Below are positions 63,156-64,000 of a stretch of DNA of 64,000 nucleotides, piece after piece. The DNA is from Tubulanus polymorphus. Taxonomy: Eukaryota > Nemertea > Palaeonemertea > Tubulaniformes > Tubulanidae. The stretch covers positions 21,346,450-21,410,449 of the forward strand of contig NC_134029.1 in NCBI RefSeq assembly GCF_964204645.1, given 5' to 3'. Numbering within the stretch: the first letter of the stretch is position 1; each line of letters starts with the position of its first letter. The position numbers were made by a program, and so were the translations under genes. A model generated the notes under the pieces. The model saw nothing but the letters and a program-made list of their open reading frames with translations. It was not told the origin of the DNA and did not search any database.

Positions 63156-64000
63156 TGTTGATGATGCTGTGAAGCGTTCAGAGTTGATGCGTATGAAGTA
63201 ATCGGAGATGTTAACGTGCCCGTATTAGACTGCTGAGTCGTACCCGACTGATGGGGCTGCTGTAACATCCTCTGCTGCTGCTGCTGCTGCTGCTGCGGAT
63301 GAGAGCCAATGAGATGCTGCTGCTGCTGCTGCTGCTGCTGCACGATATTCGTGTTCTGGCGAGCCGGAGCGCTGTATAACGAGGAATTGTGTCCATACAT
63401 AGACGTAGTGAGCGCTAGCATTTCTGTGAGCATCGGTTGCGGAATGTATTTCTGCTGCTGCTGCTGCTGTGTGTCGGATTGCGGAGTCGATTGCGCTCCG
63501 GTGGTTGTCGTGAATTGCGGATGAGTCATACACTGAATCGTTCGTTCGTAATTCGACTGCGGTAGTGGGGTACGCTGGTACACGATATCCGATATGACCT
63601 GCTCCATACCGACGGCCGCCAGATTCGTCAAATGCGACAAATCCGCCTGGTTACCGACGGCGATCTGCGGCGTCGATTCGCGATGCAACGGCGTCTGCGA
63701 CGAAGCGCGCTCCGATTCCGCCGCCGATTCGAGTTGATCCGTGAATCCGCCGCTGAGAGCGATGCTACGCGCGACGATATCCATACACGGCGCCTGCGGC
63801 AGCAATAACTGATTGCTGACCTTCGCGATCTCGCGCGAAATCGCGTCGCTAACGTCGCGTTCCGTTTCCTCCTCCGTTCGCTCGTTCCGCTCCTCATCGA
63901 TGACCTTGACCTTACGCGCGGGCGGCATGTTCTGATCGGTGCCGTGAACGGACTTCATGTGGCGGCGTAGATTGTACTGACGATTGAAGCTGCTGCCGCA
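62996..64000 (-). CDS. C2H2 zinc-finger protein with polyglutamine tracts (3' part; 5' end beyond window)
   Basis: An open frame of 334 codons enters from the right edge and ends TAG at 62996-62998. The first 19 visible residues, CGSSFNRQYNLRRHMKSVH, are the end of a classical C2H2 finger (C-x3-F-x5-L-x2-H-x4-H), so upstream fingers probably lie outside the window. A charged Glu/Arg-rich segment follows. Next is a conserved-looking region (KVSNQLLLPQ, then MDIVARSIALSGGF), then four polyQ tracts of about 6, 8, 8 and 13 residues, and a His/Gln-rich tail. It is probably a nuclear DNA-binding regulator. I cannot assign a family. It is on the same strand as Islet, about 6.4 kb upstream of it (stop codon to Islet start codon). 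The frame start at 63958 is only an internal Met. Confidence 0.85.
63000..63475. repeat. coding CAG/CTG trinucleotide repeat cluster
   Basis: Four CTG-rich tracts on the + strand (CAG/CAA on the coding strand), at about 63122-63160, 63271-63295, 63315-63341 and 63452-63470, encode the polyQ runs. The longest is 13 codons and is interrupted by CAA. Tracts of this kind vary in length between alleles and are prone to assembly error. Confidence 0.9.

Noticed and set aside
63211-63533. Poly-Ser, poly-Ala and poly-Cys frames
   Set aside because: Out-of-frame or antisense shadows of the CAG/CTG repeats in the zinc-finger gene.

Overview
This is an animal nuclear genome window, most likely from an invertebrate bilaterian and plausibly a lophotrochozoan such as a mollusc. 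Genes are split by GT-AG introns, intergenic DNA is long, CpG is not depleted, and microsatellites and tRNA-derived SINE remnants are present. The species cannot be named from sequence alone.

Region 1 (1 to about 2.8 kb, + strand). A short terminal exon at 1303-1394 ends in a motif (L-x-x-R-F-P-Q, then W, then F and K, then stop) that I match to the C-terminus of SCAPER. A second exon-like block lies at 104-281. A poly(A) signal at 2803-2808 may end the transcript.

Region 2 (about 2.8-32.4 kb). I recognise no protein gene in roughly 30 kb. It holds SINE fragments, short tandem repeats, and an unusual density of palindromic transcription-factor motifs: ETS class I ACCGGAAGT, CRE TGACGTCA and E-box TCACGTGA. 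Some sit in promoter-like islands (near 12.75 kb and 24.85 kb).

Region 3 (about 32.4-56.9 kb, - strand). This is a complete LIM-homeodomain gene of the Islet family (Isl/tailup). Six coding exons join without frame error into a 396-residue protein: exon 1 at 56550-56574, LIM1 at 55223-55412, LIM2 at 50798-51084, homeodomain at 46742-47025, LHX-interaction segment at 36248-36424, and C-terminus at 33775-34002. A phase-neutral 63-nt candidate cassette exon at 37077-37139 would insert 21 residues between the homeodomain and the LHX-interaction segment. The introns hold a 37-bp minisatellite and a perfect 28-bp palindrome. The promoter carries a CRE, an E-box, a CCAAT box and a weak TATA-like element.

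Region 4 (56.9-64 kb). After about 5.4 kb without a confident gene (one good exon-like block at 61263-61406) comes the 3' part of a C2H2 zinc-finger gene on the - strand. It has one visible finger, four polyglutamine tracts and a His/Gln-rich tail, and runs off the right edge.

The most interesting reading is conserved Scaper-Islet microsynteny. The two genes converge tail to tail, the arrangement I recall for vertebrate SCAPER and ISL2, with a gene-poor interval between them that is a natural place to look for Islet regulatory DNA. The novel candidate with the best sequence support is the 63-nt Islet cassette exon.
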